NCBI GenBank assembly: GCA_026988195.1
Contig: JALSLS010000455.1
Location: 1-6,705 of the forward strand
DNA from: Methylomonas sp.
GTDB lineage: Bacteria; Pseudomonadota; Gammaproteobacteria; Methylococcales; Methylomonadaceae
Length of the DNA: 6,705 nt
Reading direction: 5' to 3'
Shown here one piece after another: positions 1 through 5,818 of this stretch. Every line of letters starts with the position of its first letter. Positions within the stretch are counted from its first letter, which is position 1. A program made the translations under genes and the position numbers. The notes under the pieces were generated by a model. It was not told where the DNA came from. It saw only the letters and a list, made by a program, of their open reading frames with translations, and made no database searches.

Positions 1-302
1 TCAACTATCTCTCGATCTACCTACCTTCAATACAACAACTCGTTACGGTGAGAATATTGGACTTCGGTGGTCGCGGGCACCTTATCCCCTTGTTGCCGCC
101 TTACGAAGGTTCACTTTCGTTTAGGTGGTCGATTTGGCTAGAGCTTCCTTCAGATTCCGCATTGGCTCCCAACAACCGTGCTTCCCTCGTCAGGTAGCTA
201 TTGAGAGTTTCTTTGGACACCCTTGCTTTCGCCTACTTTCTCCCTTCTCACAGGGCAAAGGCTGGACTTTCACCAGCTAGCTGACTATCATGCCAGTCAC
301 AC
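1..302 (-). mobile_element. 5' part of a group II intron (ribozyme domain I), runs off the left edge
   Basis: Read on the minus strand, this stretch starts with GTGTGAC at 302, which fits the GUGYG 5' end of bacterial group II introns. It continues with landmarks I recognise from intron domain I: GGTGAAAGTCC (a small GCTGG/CCAGC stem-loop), CTGTGAGAAGGG, GAGGGAAGCACGGTTGTTGGG and AATCTGAAGGAAGC. No credible protein is encoded on either strand, as expected for the structured RNA ahead of the intron-encoded reverse transcriptase/maturase. That protein would lie left of the window. The proposed 5' exon ends ...TTTTTATG at 303. Intron class and completeness cannot be judged, and a truncated solo fragment is possible. 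The recognition is from memory of such introns; no covariance model was run. Confidence 0.7.
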
Positions 303-408
303 CATAAAAACGTGCCACTTTAAACTGCCGCTAAGCAAGGCATTAGCTTTACAAATAAATTTACGTGTCTAGCTGGAAATTTAAAAAATGCTTCTATGTT
401 ATTGCTTC

Positions 409-417
409 TGCTAAAAT
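409..417 (+). promoter_or_regulatory. Possible extended -10 promoter of the toxin-antitoxin operon
   Basis: TGCTAAAAT fits an extended -10 element (TGn followed by TAAAAT, 5 of 6 to consensus). It sits 28 bp before the antitoxin start, giving a short leader that includes the AGAGGA ribosome-binding site at 433-438. There is no good -35 hexamer 17 bp upstream, so the call depends on the extended -10 alone. The rest of 303-445 is AT-rich and shows nothing else I can support. Confidence 0.35.
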
Positions 418-445
418 GTATTCTGTAGTAACAGAGGAAATATAA

Positions 446-652
446 ATGACTATTGCTGAAATTTCAAAAATGAGTGTTCTTGAGCGACTCCAAACAATGG
501 AGGCATTGTGGGATTCACTCACTCGCGAACCAACTGGAATTAATTCGCCTAAATGGCATGAAAATATACTCTCTGATAGAAGAGAAAAAATAGAAAGTGG
601 TAATGCCAATTTCATATCGCTAGAAGAATTAAAATCAAAGCATAGAAAATGA
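446..652 (+). CDS. Addiction module antitoxin (Unstab_antitox / TIGR02574-type)
   Basis: A 68-residue protein recognised as the antitoxin component of a RelE/ParE-type type II toxin-antitoxin pair (family PF09720). The family hallmarks are an N-terminal helix with ERLQTMEALWDSL (residues 13-25), then PKWH (35-38), a following LxxRREKIESG segment, and a short acidic/basic tail with SLEEL. Length is normal for the family. Such proteins bind and neutralise the cognate toxin and usually repress their own operon. The start has a good ribosome-binding site (AGAGGA, 433-438, 7 nt spacing). The stop overlaps the start of the toxin gene (ATGA), the usual translational coupling. The toxin is broken by a nonsense codon, so this gene may now be an orphan antitoxin; it could still protect against related toxins elsewhere, which is inference. 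Confidence 0.85.
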   Translation: MTIAEISKMSVLERLQTMEALWDSLTREPTGINSPKWHENILSDRREKIESGNANFISLEELKSKHRK

Positions 653-951
653 ATATCAAGAATATTCAGGTATTATTAGAGGCAGAAACTGACCTTGAAG
701 AAGGGAGGTTTTTCTATGAAAGCCAAGAACAAGGTGTTGGTGAATATTTCTGGGATTCGCTTTTATCAGATATAGAGTCTTTAATCATATACGCTGGAGT
801 TCACTCCAAAGCATACGGTTGAATGTCATCAAAGAGGTTCCCATATTCAATATATTACGATTTAAATGACAATACTGCATACGTTATTGCTGTATTACCA
901 GAGCGAAGAAACCCAAGTTGGGTGCGTAGTAAACTGAGTAAAAAAAGCTAA
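649..951 (+). pseudogene. RelE/ParE family toxin, interrupted by in-frame TGA at codon 58
   Basis: Reading starts at the ATG overlapping the antitoxin stop and gives 57 residues (MNIKNIQVLLEAETDLEEG..., then YESQEQGVGEYFWDSL) before a TGA at 820-822. The same frame then continues for 42 codons to TAA (949-951) with clear toxin-like sequence: KRFPYSIYYDLNDNTAYVIAV and ERRNPSWVRSKL. The whole frame is 101 codons, the usual size of RelE/ParE toxins. In the relatives I recall, the spot between the glycine and SKRFPY holds about two more residues (pattern G-[FY]-[HY]-R-M-L). A 6-bp deletion, rather than a point change, could therefore have created the stop. The truncated product lacks the C-terminal strands that carry the functional residues, so it should be inactive. 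A sequencing or assembly error is the main alternative. Confidence 0.8.
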
Positions 952-1253
952 CAATTTGGTCCTCGTGTCAAGCTAAATCCAGAACTTTGGAACCGACCGA
1001 AAGGTCGTAAAATTAGTTAGTATTACCCAGAAAAGATTCGCAAAAGATTCGGGGTCAAGTCTTTATTTTTGCTGCAAAATTAAAGACTTGCCCCCTTCCA
1101 CTCGGCGACAACTAGTTTGACAATCACCGCTATCGACAAAAATCAGCAGCTTATAAATTCCGCATCCGTGACCACGCGAAGTATACCAGTCATTTTAACT
1201 CTCATTTAGACCCGATGTTAGCTTTTATAGTGATAAGACAACCTGTAACACAT
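952..1253. other. Intergenic stretch without a gene
   Basis: I see no credible coding region between the broken toxin and the porin terminator. It holds a small 5-bp hairpin with a GAAA loop (CGACC-GAAA-GGTCG, 994-1007), two direct copies of AAAAGATTCG with an 11-bp period (1031-1040 and 1042-1051), and the long palindrome listed separately. Nothing recognisable is seen in 1096-1253. The toxin frame stays open for about 20 codons after its TAA, too short to interpret. Confidence 0.6.
1051..1094. repeat. Long imperfect palindrome, probable REP-like or mobile-element-derived repeat
   Basis: GGGGTCAAGTCTTTA at 1051-1065 is mirrored by TAAAGACTTGCCCC at 1081-1094. The inner parts also pair (TTTTTGC against GCAAAATT), giving arms of about 20 bp with one or two mismatches and a minimal loop. 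Motifs of the type GGGGTCAAGTCTT...AAGACTTGACCCC recur in many proteobacterial genomes and are often linked to REP-associated tyrosine transposases; that link is from memory, not shown here. It lacks a trailing T-run on the plus strand, so I do not call it a terminator, although it lies about 100 bp after the toxin frame. Confidence 0.6.
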
Positions 1254-1292
1254 AAAAAAAGGGGGTATCCATTACTGAATACCCCCTTTTTT
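1254..1292 (-). terminator. Rho-independent terminator of the porin gene
   Basis: A GGGGGTAT (1261-1268) / ATACCCCC (1279-1286) stem with a 10-nt loop is flanked by seven A (1254-1260) and six T (1287-1292). Read on the minus strand it is a GC-rich stem followed by seven U, starting about 24 nt past the porin stop codon. The symmetry means it could also stop plus-strand transcripts coming from the toxin-antitoxin side. Confidence 0.9.
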
Positions 1293-1315
1293 CGGCAATC
1301 CCCTAAAGAAAGAGT

Positions 1316-2572
1316 TTAGAAGTGAATTCCACCTTGTATCGAGAATCTTTGAATATCATTACCAAACCCAACCGCATTATAATTTGCATACTTAGCGAGT
1401 AATGAGTAATGTTTACCAAATTTCCTAGTCACTAAGAAATCATATTCATTACCGTAATCAGTGCTACCTGTATCATCAGAAAAATCATGATAAACACCAA
1501 CAACTTTCACGCCTTTAAATTTAACGGCTGCTGAACCATAAACATCACGTAGGCCTGCTGCCGGAGTGCTTAAAAATACATCCGCCCAACCGTTAAAAGC
1601 ATGTGCAGTTGCTAATGGTGTTTGAAAAGCGCCTTCACCTTTACCACCCAGTTGCTCCATACCTCCTTTTAAAGTAACACCAAAAGCAGAAGCCCCGCCG
1701 ACTACATGGTAGTAATCAGCTTCATAGTTATTAGTATTTCTCTCATAATCTGACTGATGCGCATATTCGGCAGTATAAACAGCTTTAACATCTTCAGTTA
1801 ATTTGGTTTCACCATTAAAACGGATGCCGTATGTTTGGTTAGACCTTGTTACTTTTGCTGCTTCGTTATAGTCCATCCAGATACCATAAACAGAAAGTTT
1901 TCCGAAATCAGCAAAATCATAAGCAATATTTAGAAAGGGAGTCGACATATCATCTGTTGTAGAAATAATATTTTTAACTTGATCGATATAACCCACTTTA
2001 ATGGTTGTATTTGCAATTGAAGTATTAGTTACAAAAAGAGAATCATATGTTTGCTCCATTTGTCTCCAGCCCACATTACCTATAAAACGATCGTTATCTA
2101 GTTTAATGCGTTGGCGACCAAATTTTATTGAAGTGTCAGCAATACCGTTATAACTTATCCAAAGTTGATTTAATTCAGTATCTTGTGGGTCTTGAATGAC
2201 ATCATATTGATTTTTACGCCAGCTTCCATTCCTTTTATTTCTATAATCATTAATACCAATATCCTGATTAGCTTCAAATTCAGCAAAAGTTTGAAAGCCC
2301 GCAATTTTAGGTGATAAGTAGCCAATTCTAAACCTAGCAGAAAAAACATCAGCAGCTTTGGTAGCTGTATTTTGAGTATTTGCATTCTCATAACGCAAAC
2401 GAGTATCAAATGTAATTCGACCATATTTAGCATCAGCCTCGCCAAATTTAAGCACATTCTCAATTTCTTCGTTGATACCAGCCGTTGCACTTGCAGACAT
2501 AGCTAACACAGCGATAGAAAAAGCAGACAGGGCTAATCCACCACTCTTATTTGATGTTTTATATAAAGACAT
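1316..2572 (-). CDS. Outer-membrane beta-barrel porin, alginate-export (AlgE-like) family
   Basis: A 418-residue precursor. Residues 1-31 form a Sec signal peptide: a basic start (K5, K9), a hydrophobic core ALSAFSIAVLAMSASA, and likely cleavage after ATA before GINEE. The mature part alternates short amphipathic strands and turns rich in aromatic and polar residues, and ends in phenylalanine (...SIQGGIHF), the BAM-recognised C-terminus of outer-membrane barrels. The segment around residues 140-185 (LWISYNGIADTSIKFGRQ, then LDNDRFIGNVGWRQMEQTYD) matches what I recall of 'alginate export family' proteins (PF13372-type barrels). The real substrate is unknown; no alginate genes are seen nearby, so the family name should not be read as function. 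The start is supported by AGGGGA at 2579-2584. It lies downstream of gnnAB in the same direction but has its own promoter and terminator, so it is probably a separate unit. Confidence 0.75.
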   Translation of the reverse strand: MSLYKTSNKSGGLALSAFSIAVLAMSASATAGINEEIENVLKFGEADAKYGRITFDTRLRYENANTQNTATKAADVFSARFRIGYLSPKIAGFQTFAEFEANQDIGINDYRNKRNGSWRKNQYDVIQDPQDTELNQLWISYNGIADTSIKFGRQRIKLDNDRFIGNVGWRQMEQTYDSLFVTNTSIANTTIKVGYIDQVKNIISTTDDMSTPFLNIAYDFADFGKLSVYGIWMDYNEAAKVTRSNQTYGIRFNGETKLTEDVKAVYTAEYAHQSDYERNTNNYEADYYHVVGGASAFGVTLKGGMEQLGGKGEGAFQTPLATAHAFNGWADVFLSTPAAGLRDVYGSAAVKFKGVKVVGVYHDFSDDTGSTDYGNEYDFLVTRKFGKHYSLLAKYANYNAVGFGNDIQRFSIQGGIHF

Positions 2573-2621
2573 TTCTGTTCCCCTATGATTATTAAGAAAT
2601 TTTTATTTTATATTCCTTACT

Positions 2622-2649
2622 ATTATAAGAGTCTTTTACAAAAATACAA
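2622..2649 (-). promoter_or_regulatory. Sigma70-type promoter of the porin gene
   Basis: On the minus strand, TTGTAT (2649-2644) and a perfect TATAAT (2627-2622) are separated by 16 bp. They lie about 50 bp before the porin start codon and give a leader of roughly 40 nt. Upstream sequence to about 2700 is very AT-rich with runs of T, which could act as an UP element. Confidence 0.65.
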
Positions 2650-2760
2650 CAAGCTAACAACAAAACAACAAAAACAATATATTATCACTTAAAATCAACT
2701 ACTTATATAGTTCACATTTAAACAACAGACTGTTTCATAAAGCGGGGTAGATCTTAATGT

Positions 2761-2786
2761 AAAAAAACAGGTTGGGCAGTTTTTTT
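2761..2786 (-). terminator. Weak candidate terminator after gnnB
   Basis: AAAAAAAC (2761-2768) and GTTTTTTT (2779-2786) form an inverted repeat about 80 bp past the gnnB stop. On the minus strand it ends in a run of seven T. The stem is almost all A-T pairs, so termination would be weak. The GGTTGGGCA...TTGCCACC core around it also looks like a decayed copy of the hairpin repeat at 2809-2832. Confidence 0.3.
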
Positions 2787-2808
2787 GCCACCATCAATGC
2801 CACAACAC

Positions 2809-2832
2809 GGTGGGCAGAAAAGATTGCCCACC
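2809..2832. repeat. REP-like hairpin (GGTGGGCA/TGCCCACC)
   Basis: Perfect 8-bp arms GGTGGGCA (2809-2816) and TGCCCACC (2825-2832) enclose an 8-nt loop and are followed by CTACA. Hairpins of the type GGTGGGCA...TGCCCACCCTAC are common intergenic repeats in several gammaproteobacteria (from memory). It lies about 30 bp beyond the gnnB stop codon. It has no U-tract, but a stable 3' hairpin could protect the gnnAB mRNA end; that role is inference. Confidence 0.6.
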
Positions 2833-2864
2833 CTACAGTTTATCCTGACAACATTGATGGAGCA

Positions 2865-3962
2865 CTAGTTGCTCAGCACATCACTAATAACGGCTACAAT
2901 TTCTTTGATTGTGTCATCAGATAAAGAGGGACAGATGGGCAAAGAAAAACAGTTAGCCGCAACAGATTCTGTTACGGGTAAAGACAACCCAGCATACTGT
3001 TTTTTGAATACATTTTGCTGGTGAAGCGGAACAGGATAGTAAACGGCACATCCTATTTGCTTGTTTTGCAATGCTTGTATAATCTCGTCACGACGATCAC
3101 TTAATAAGGTATATTGATGATATACATGCTCACCAACACCATCTTCATAAGGCGTAGTTAACGGCAAATCAGCCATTAATTCTGAATATAAATGTGCCGC
3201 ATGTCGACGTGCTTGATTGTACTGGTCAATACGTTTTAATTTTGCTCGCAAAACGACGGCTTGAATATCATCTAAACGACTATTATAGCCAATCACATCA
3301 TGGTAATAACGTACATCAGAACCATGGTTACGATACATTTTAAGCATTTTAGCGGTTTCATCAGAATTAGTAACCACCAACCCTCCATCACCAAAAGCAC
3401 CTAAATTTTTACTTGGAAAGAAACTAAAGCCAGAAGCATGCCCAAAAGCTCCCGTTTGCTTGCCATCAACCCTAGCGCCAAAAGACTGGGCGCAATCTTC
3501 AATCAATTTTAAATTATGTTTATCACACAATGCTTTTATTTTAGCAAGCTCTACAGGCTGACCAAATAAATGCACTGGCATGACGGCTTTAGTTTTGGAG
3601 GTAATCGCTTTCTCTATATTCTCTACAGTAATATTGAATGTTTTTGCATCAATATCAACAAAAACTGGTTTTGCACCTACATATTCAATAGCTTCAGCCG
3701 TTGCTATAAAGGTAAATGCACTGGTAATAACTTCATCACCTTCGGTAATACCTTCTGCCCGTAAAGCCAAATGTATTGCATCAGTACCTGATGCACAACC
3801 AATTGCATGTTTTACCCCTAAATATTCAGCTGCCTCTTTTTCAAAAGCTTGTACATTAGGCCCTAAAATAAAAGAACAATTCGCTATTGTTTCTGCAATA
3901 CCTTGCTCAATTTCATCTTTAATCTCTACATATTGAGCTTTCAGGTTGACCATCGGTATCAT
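2865..3962 (-). CDS. gnnB: DegT/DnrJ/EryC1/StrS-family nucleotide-sugar aminotransferase, GnnB-like
   Basis: A 365-residue PLP-dependent sugar aminotransferase of normal family length. The N-terminal MVNLKAQY segment is followed by the PLP phosphate-binding ASGTDA (residues 57-62), IEDCAQS with D156 to hold the pyridine nitrogen, and FSFFPSKNLGAFGDGG with Schiff-base lysine K185. Toward the C-terminus, a GYNSRLDDIQAVVL segment and YYPVPLHQQ are typical of the family. It is coupled to a GnnA-like oxidoreductase by a 4-bp overlap. The likely reaction is therefore amination of a UDP-3-keto-GlcNAc to UDP-GlcNAc3N with glutamate as donor, in the cytoplasm, feeding lipid A with amide-linked acyl chains. 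The alternative is a WbpE-type enzyme making 2,3-diamino sugars for O-antigen; WbpE is very similar and sequence alone does not fully separate them. AGAGGA at 3969-3974 gives the start a ribosome-binding site inside the gnnA 3' end. Confidence 0.75.
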   Translation of the reverse strand: MIPMVNLKAQYVEIKDEIEQGIAETIANCSFILGPNVQAFEKEAAEYLGVKHAIGCASGTDAIHLALRAEGITEGDEVITSAFTFIATAEAIEYVGAKPVFVDIDAKTFNITVENIEKAITSKTKAVMPVHLFGQPVELAKIKALCDKHNLKLIEDCAQSFGARVDGKQTGAFGHASGFSFFPSKNLGAFGDGGLVVTNSDETAKMLKMYRNHGSDVRYYHDVIGYNSRLDDIQAVVLRAKLKRIDQYNQARRHAAHLYSELMADLPLTTPYEDGVGEHVYHQYTLLSDRRDEIIQALQNKQIGCAVYYPVPLHQQNVFKKQYAGLSLPVTESVAANCFSLPICPSLSDDTIKEIVAVISDVLSN

Positions 3963-4912
3963 GCTTGTTCCTCTCTTCTATTTTTATCGAGTAAATCTGT
4001 AATTTGAATGGCGGTCTTTAATGCTCGTCTACCTGCGTCACCTGAAACCAGTGGGTTTGTCCCTGTATTAATACAGTCAACGAAATGTTTAATTTCTTCC
4101 AATAAAGCATCGCCACCATCAAAAGTAGATTCTTCACTGATTATTTCCGGTATACCTGGGAACATTTCCTTATCCCCTGTTTTATGCTTTGTTAACACTT
4201 TATTCTGAAAATCAATACTAATATAAGAACACGGTCTAAACATTCGCATTTTGCGTTCCATTTTCATACTAATTCGACTCGCTGTTACATTTGCCACACA
4301 GCCATTCTTAAAGGTTATTCGAGCATTTGCTATATCGGTTCCCTGTGTTAGCACAGCTGTTCCACTTGCGTCGATACGCTCTATATCAGAATCAATCAAT
4401 GCTAAAATAATATCGATGTCATGAATCATTAAGTCCAAAACCACACTGACATCATTCGCTCTAGGGTTAAAAGGTGCTAGGCGATGAGCCTCAATAAATA
4501 AAGGTTTTGCTTCTTCATCTAGCCCCATCACAGCGGGGTTAAATCGTTCTAAATGTCCAACCTGTAGAATGACATTTTTGTCTTTAGCTATAGAAATTAA
4601 TTCATCGGCTTCTTCAACCGTAACAGTAATCGGCTTTTCAACTAGAACATGTGCTCCTGCCTTTAAAAAATCACACGATACTTTATGGTGCAGACTTGTG
4701 GGCACAACAATACTGACAGCATCTACCTGACCTAACAATGATGAATAATCTGTTAGCGCCTTTGCTCCATGCTTATCAGCGACTTCTTTAGCCGCTTGCT
4801 CATTGATATCAACAACAGCAACTAACTCACAATGCTCTATAGATGCGTATTTCTCTGCATGAAATTTGCCTAAATAACCAGTACCAATTACCGCACACTT
4901 AAGTTTACTCAT
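3959..4912 (-). CDS. gnnA: Gfo/Idh/MocA-family NAD(P)-dependent dehydrogenase, GnnA-like (UDP-GlcNAc 3-dehydrogenase)
   Basis: A 317-residue cytoplasmic oxidoreductase. It has an N-terminal Rossmann fold with GTGYLG (residues 10-15), VVD at 33-35 ending the second strand, and the family EKP motif at 92-94 with the conserved lysine. Then come VGHLERFNPAV (118-128) and a catalytic-site motif DLMIHDID (160-167; H164 and D167). The HLERFNPAV and DLMIHDIDI segments resemble the GnnA proteins I recall, which oxidise the 3-OH of UDP-GlcNAc to a 3-keto sugar. The partner aminotransferase overlaps it by ATGA (3959-3962), as expected for a gnnA-gnnB pair. WbpB-like UDP-GlcNAcA dehydrogenases are the closest alternative. 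The ribosome-binding site is weak (GGGTAAACT just before ATG); an extended -10 promoter lies about 60 bp upstream. Confidence 0.75.
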   Translation of the reverse strand: MSKLKCAVIGTGYLGKFHAEKYASIEHCELVAVVDINEQAAKEVADKHGAKALTDYSSLLGQVDAVSIVVPTSLHHKVSCDFLKAGAHVLVEKPITVTVEEADELISIAKDKNVILQVGHLERFNPAVMGLDEEAKPLFIEAHRLAPFNPRANDVSVVLDLMIHDIDIILALIDSDIERIDASGTAVLTQGTDIANARITFKNGCVANVTASRISMKMERKMRMFRPCSYISIDFQNKVLTKHKTGDKEMFPGIPEIISEESTFDGGDALLEEIKHFVDCINTGTNPLVSGDAGRRALKTAIQITDLLDKNRREEQA

Positions 4913-4960
4913 AGTTTACCCACAACAATTCACAACCCCAAAAAACCAACGTTTACTGGG

Positions 4961-4980
4961 TATAATAGAAGCGTATTATA
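4961..4980. promoter_or_regulatory. Perfect palindrome overlapping the gnnA promoter, possible operator
   Basis: TATAATA (4961-4967) and TATTATA (4974-4980) form a perfect 7-bp inverted repeat with a 6-bp spacer. It overlaps the -10 hexamer and the predicted transcription start, where a repressor dimer could block initiation. It may equally be a chance product of two AT-rich -10-like sequences, so the operator role is speculative. Confidence 0.25.
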
Positions 4981-4983
4981 CCA
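4975..4983 (-). promoter_or_regulatory. Extended -10 promoter of gnnAB
   Basis: On the minus strand TGGTATAAT (4983 down to 4975) is a perfect extended -10 (TGn + TATAAT). The predicted start of transcription is near 4968, giving a leader of about 55 nt to gnnA. No good -35 is present at 17 bp, which is tolerated by extended -10 promoters. Confidence 0.55.
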
Positions 4984-5109
4984 TTAGACAATAACAAAAA
5001 TGCGGAAAACCTTGATTACAACTAGGAGCCTATTCAAAAACGGAACCGACCGAGAGAAAAGGTTCTTTTAAGTTACTTTTTCCTGATTACGTACGAGTCT
5101 CAGCCATTT

Positions 5110-5243
5110 TATAAAAAGGCTATGTTTGCGTTAATAGTTGAAAATGTCCGTAACGCTCTACAGCAGCTCTTTTTATACTTAAAGAGACTAGGAGAGGTCA
5201 AAAAATTCAAATCAACTATTAACGCAAACATAGCCTATAAAAA
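5110..5243. mobile_element. MITE with perfect 24-bp terminal inverted repeats and 8-bp target duplication
   Basis: The element itself is 5118-5235 (118 bp). Its left end begins GGCTATGTTTGCG and runs to ...AGTTGA at 5141; its right end (5212-5235) is the exact reverse complement over 24 bp. It is flanked on both sides by the direct repeat TATAAAAA (5110-5117 and 5236-5243), an 8-bp target-site duplication. The 70-bp interior has no gene and holds a small CTCTTT/AAAGAG hairpin (5167-5186). The GG start and AT-rich 8-bp duplication would suit mobilisation by an ISL3-type transposase, but other families also make 8-bp duplications. The open frames crossing it are chance. The perfect repeats and duplication suggest recent movement. 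Confidence 0.85.
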
Positions 5244-5263
5244 CACCGATTCAACTGTTATAT

Positions 5264-5356
5264 GTCATCTCGGCAGGGATTCACATTATGCTATCCTGCA
5301 TAATGCCCTTTGGGTAAATGCAAACCTGTTCCAGACAGATTTGTGCCGAGATCCAG
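5264..5356 (+). repeat. Hairpin repeat, copy A (long-loop form)
   Basis: Starts GTCATCTCGGCAGGGATT (5264-5281) and ends TGCCGAGATCCAG (5344-5356). The outer stem ATCTCGGCA (5267-5275) pairs perfectly with TGCCGAGAT (5344-5352). The loop is enlarged to about 68 nt and contains its own perfect 8-bp hairpin, CATTATGC/GCATAATG (5284-5305). The outer layout GTCAT-stem-CAGGGATT...stem-ATCCAG matches copy B at 5424-5453 on the other strand. It resembles the widespread dRS3-type repeats (GTCATTCCCGC...GCGGGAATCCAG), a comparison from memory. Confidence 0.65.
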
Positions 5357-5423
5357 AATCCAAGGATGGGATGATTGTACAACCAAGTATCTGCTAATTA
5401 TTCAGATCGTACATCCCTATACA

Positions 5424-5453
5424 CTGGATACCAGCAATCCCTGCTGGTATGAC
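5424..5453 (-). repeat. Hairpin repeat, copy B (short form), inverted relative to copy A
   Basis: On the minus strand it reads GTCATACCAGCAGGGATT followed by GCTGGTATCCAG. Arms ATACCAGCA/TGCTGGTAT (9 bp, perfect; 5442-5450 and 5428-5436) close a 5-nt loop. The ends GTCAT and ATCCAG and the CAGGGATT core equal copy A, whereas the stem bases differ in a compensated way. Together the copies form an inverted pair, as in bacterial interspersed mosaic elements. Confidence 0.65.
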
Positions 5454-5818
5454 GTGGAACTGGTGTGCTGTATATGGCGGAAGCTCATGGGTAATCAGGT
5501 ACTTTTTTATCATTTGAGATATATAGGATAAATATGTGTTTCTGTATGGGGGCTCTGCCAAATTAGACTCTATGTCAATTCAGAAACAATATTCGTATCC
5601 AATAAATGCCCCCTTCAACCTCTACTGGTAAGTCAAAAACCACTGAAAGGCCTTCACCTAACGTTGGCAGAGTTGCTACCTCTCTAAACAAACTAAAAGA
5701 TAATTAAATTATCCCTTCTGTCACTTAAATGACAGAACAAAACTCTCTTTTTACGTACCCTATCACTGTCAGTAATTAAGACGGCTTAAGATGTATTAAC
5801 ATAAACAGGAGAATAATC
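5454..5818. other. Non-coding stretch upstream of the heat-shock operon
   Basis: No credible gene is seen. It contains an imperfect inverted repeat CTCTGCCAA (5553-5561) / TTGGCAGAG (5664-5672), about 100 bp apart, that may be an old element but could be chance. Nearer the operon are a perfect 8-bp inverted repeat (5716-5737, listed separately) and a pyrimidine run (5743-5752). I could not find a convincing sigma70 or sigma32 promoter; CCCTATCA at 5758-5765 is a partial match to a sigma32 -10 with no matching -35. Confidence 0.5.
5716..5737. promoter_or_regulatory. Inverted repeat upstream of hsp20, possible operator or hairpin
   Basis: TTCTGTCA (5716-5723) and TGACAGAA (5730-5737) are perfect 8-bp arms around CTTAAA. 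The repeat lies about 80 bp ahead of the first Hsp20 start codon. It is not the CIRCE sequence. It could bind a repressor or fold in the leader; neither is shown. Confidence 0.3.

Noticed and set aside
329..352. GCTAAGCAAGGCATTAGC as a possible integron attC site near a gene cassette-like toxin-antitoxin pair
   Set aside because: The 5-bp arms lack the RYYYAAC/GTTRRRY core pair of attC, and no second core is seen; chance is sufficient.
394..615. Minus-strand 73-codon open frame over the antitoxin
   Set aside because: It is the antisense shadow of a well-recognised antitoxin and has no plausible start signals.
989..1000. 12-mer GGAACCGACCGA shared with 5042-5053
   Set aside because: About one 12-base match is expected by chance in a window this size, and the flanks do not align.
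952..1020. Open reading continuing in the toxin frame after its TAA, ending at TAG
   Set aside because: Only about 20 codons and not recognised as part of any family; the toxin already has normal length at the TAA.
5122..5531. Two overlapping plus-strand open frames (5122-5397 and 5310-5531)
   Set aside because: They cross the MITE terminal repeats and the hairpin repeats, have no ribosome-binding site and no recognisable protein features; the sequence is explained by the repeats.
5553..5672. Imperfect inverted repeat CTCTGCCAA/TTGGCAGAG as a second MITE
   Set aside because: The 9-bp perfect part at about 100 bp spacing is expected by chance, and there is no target duplication.
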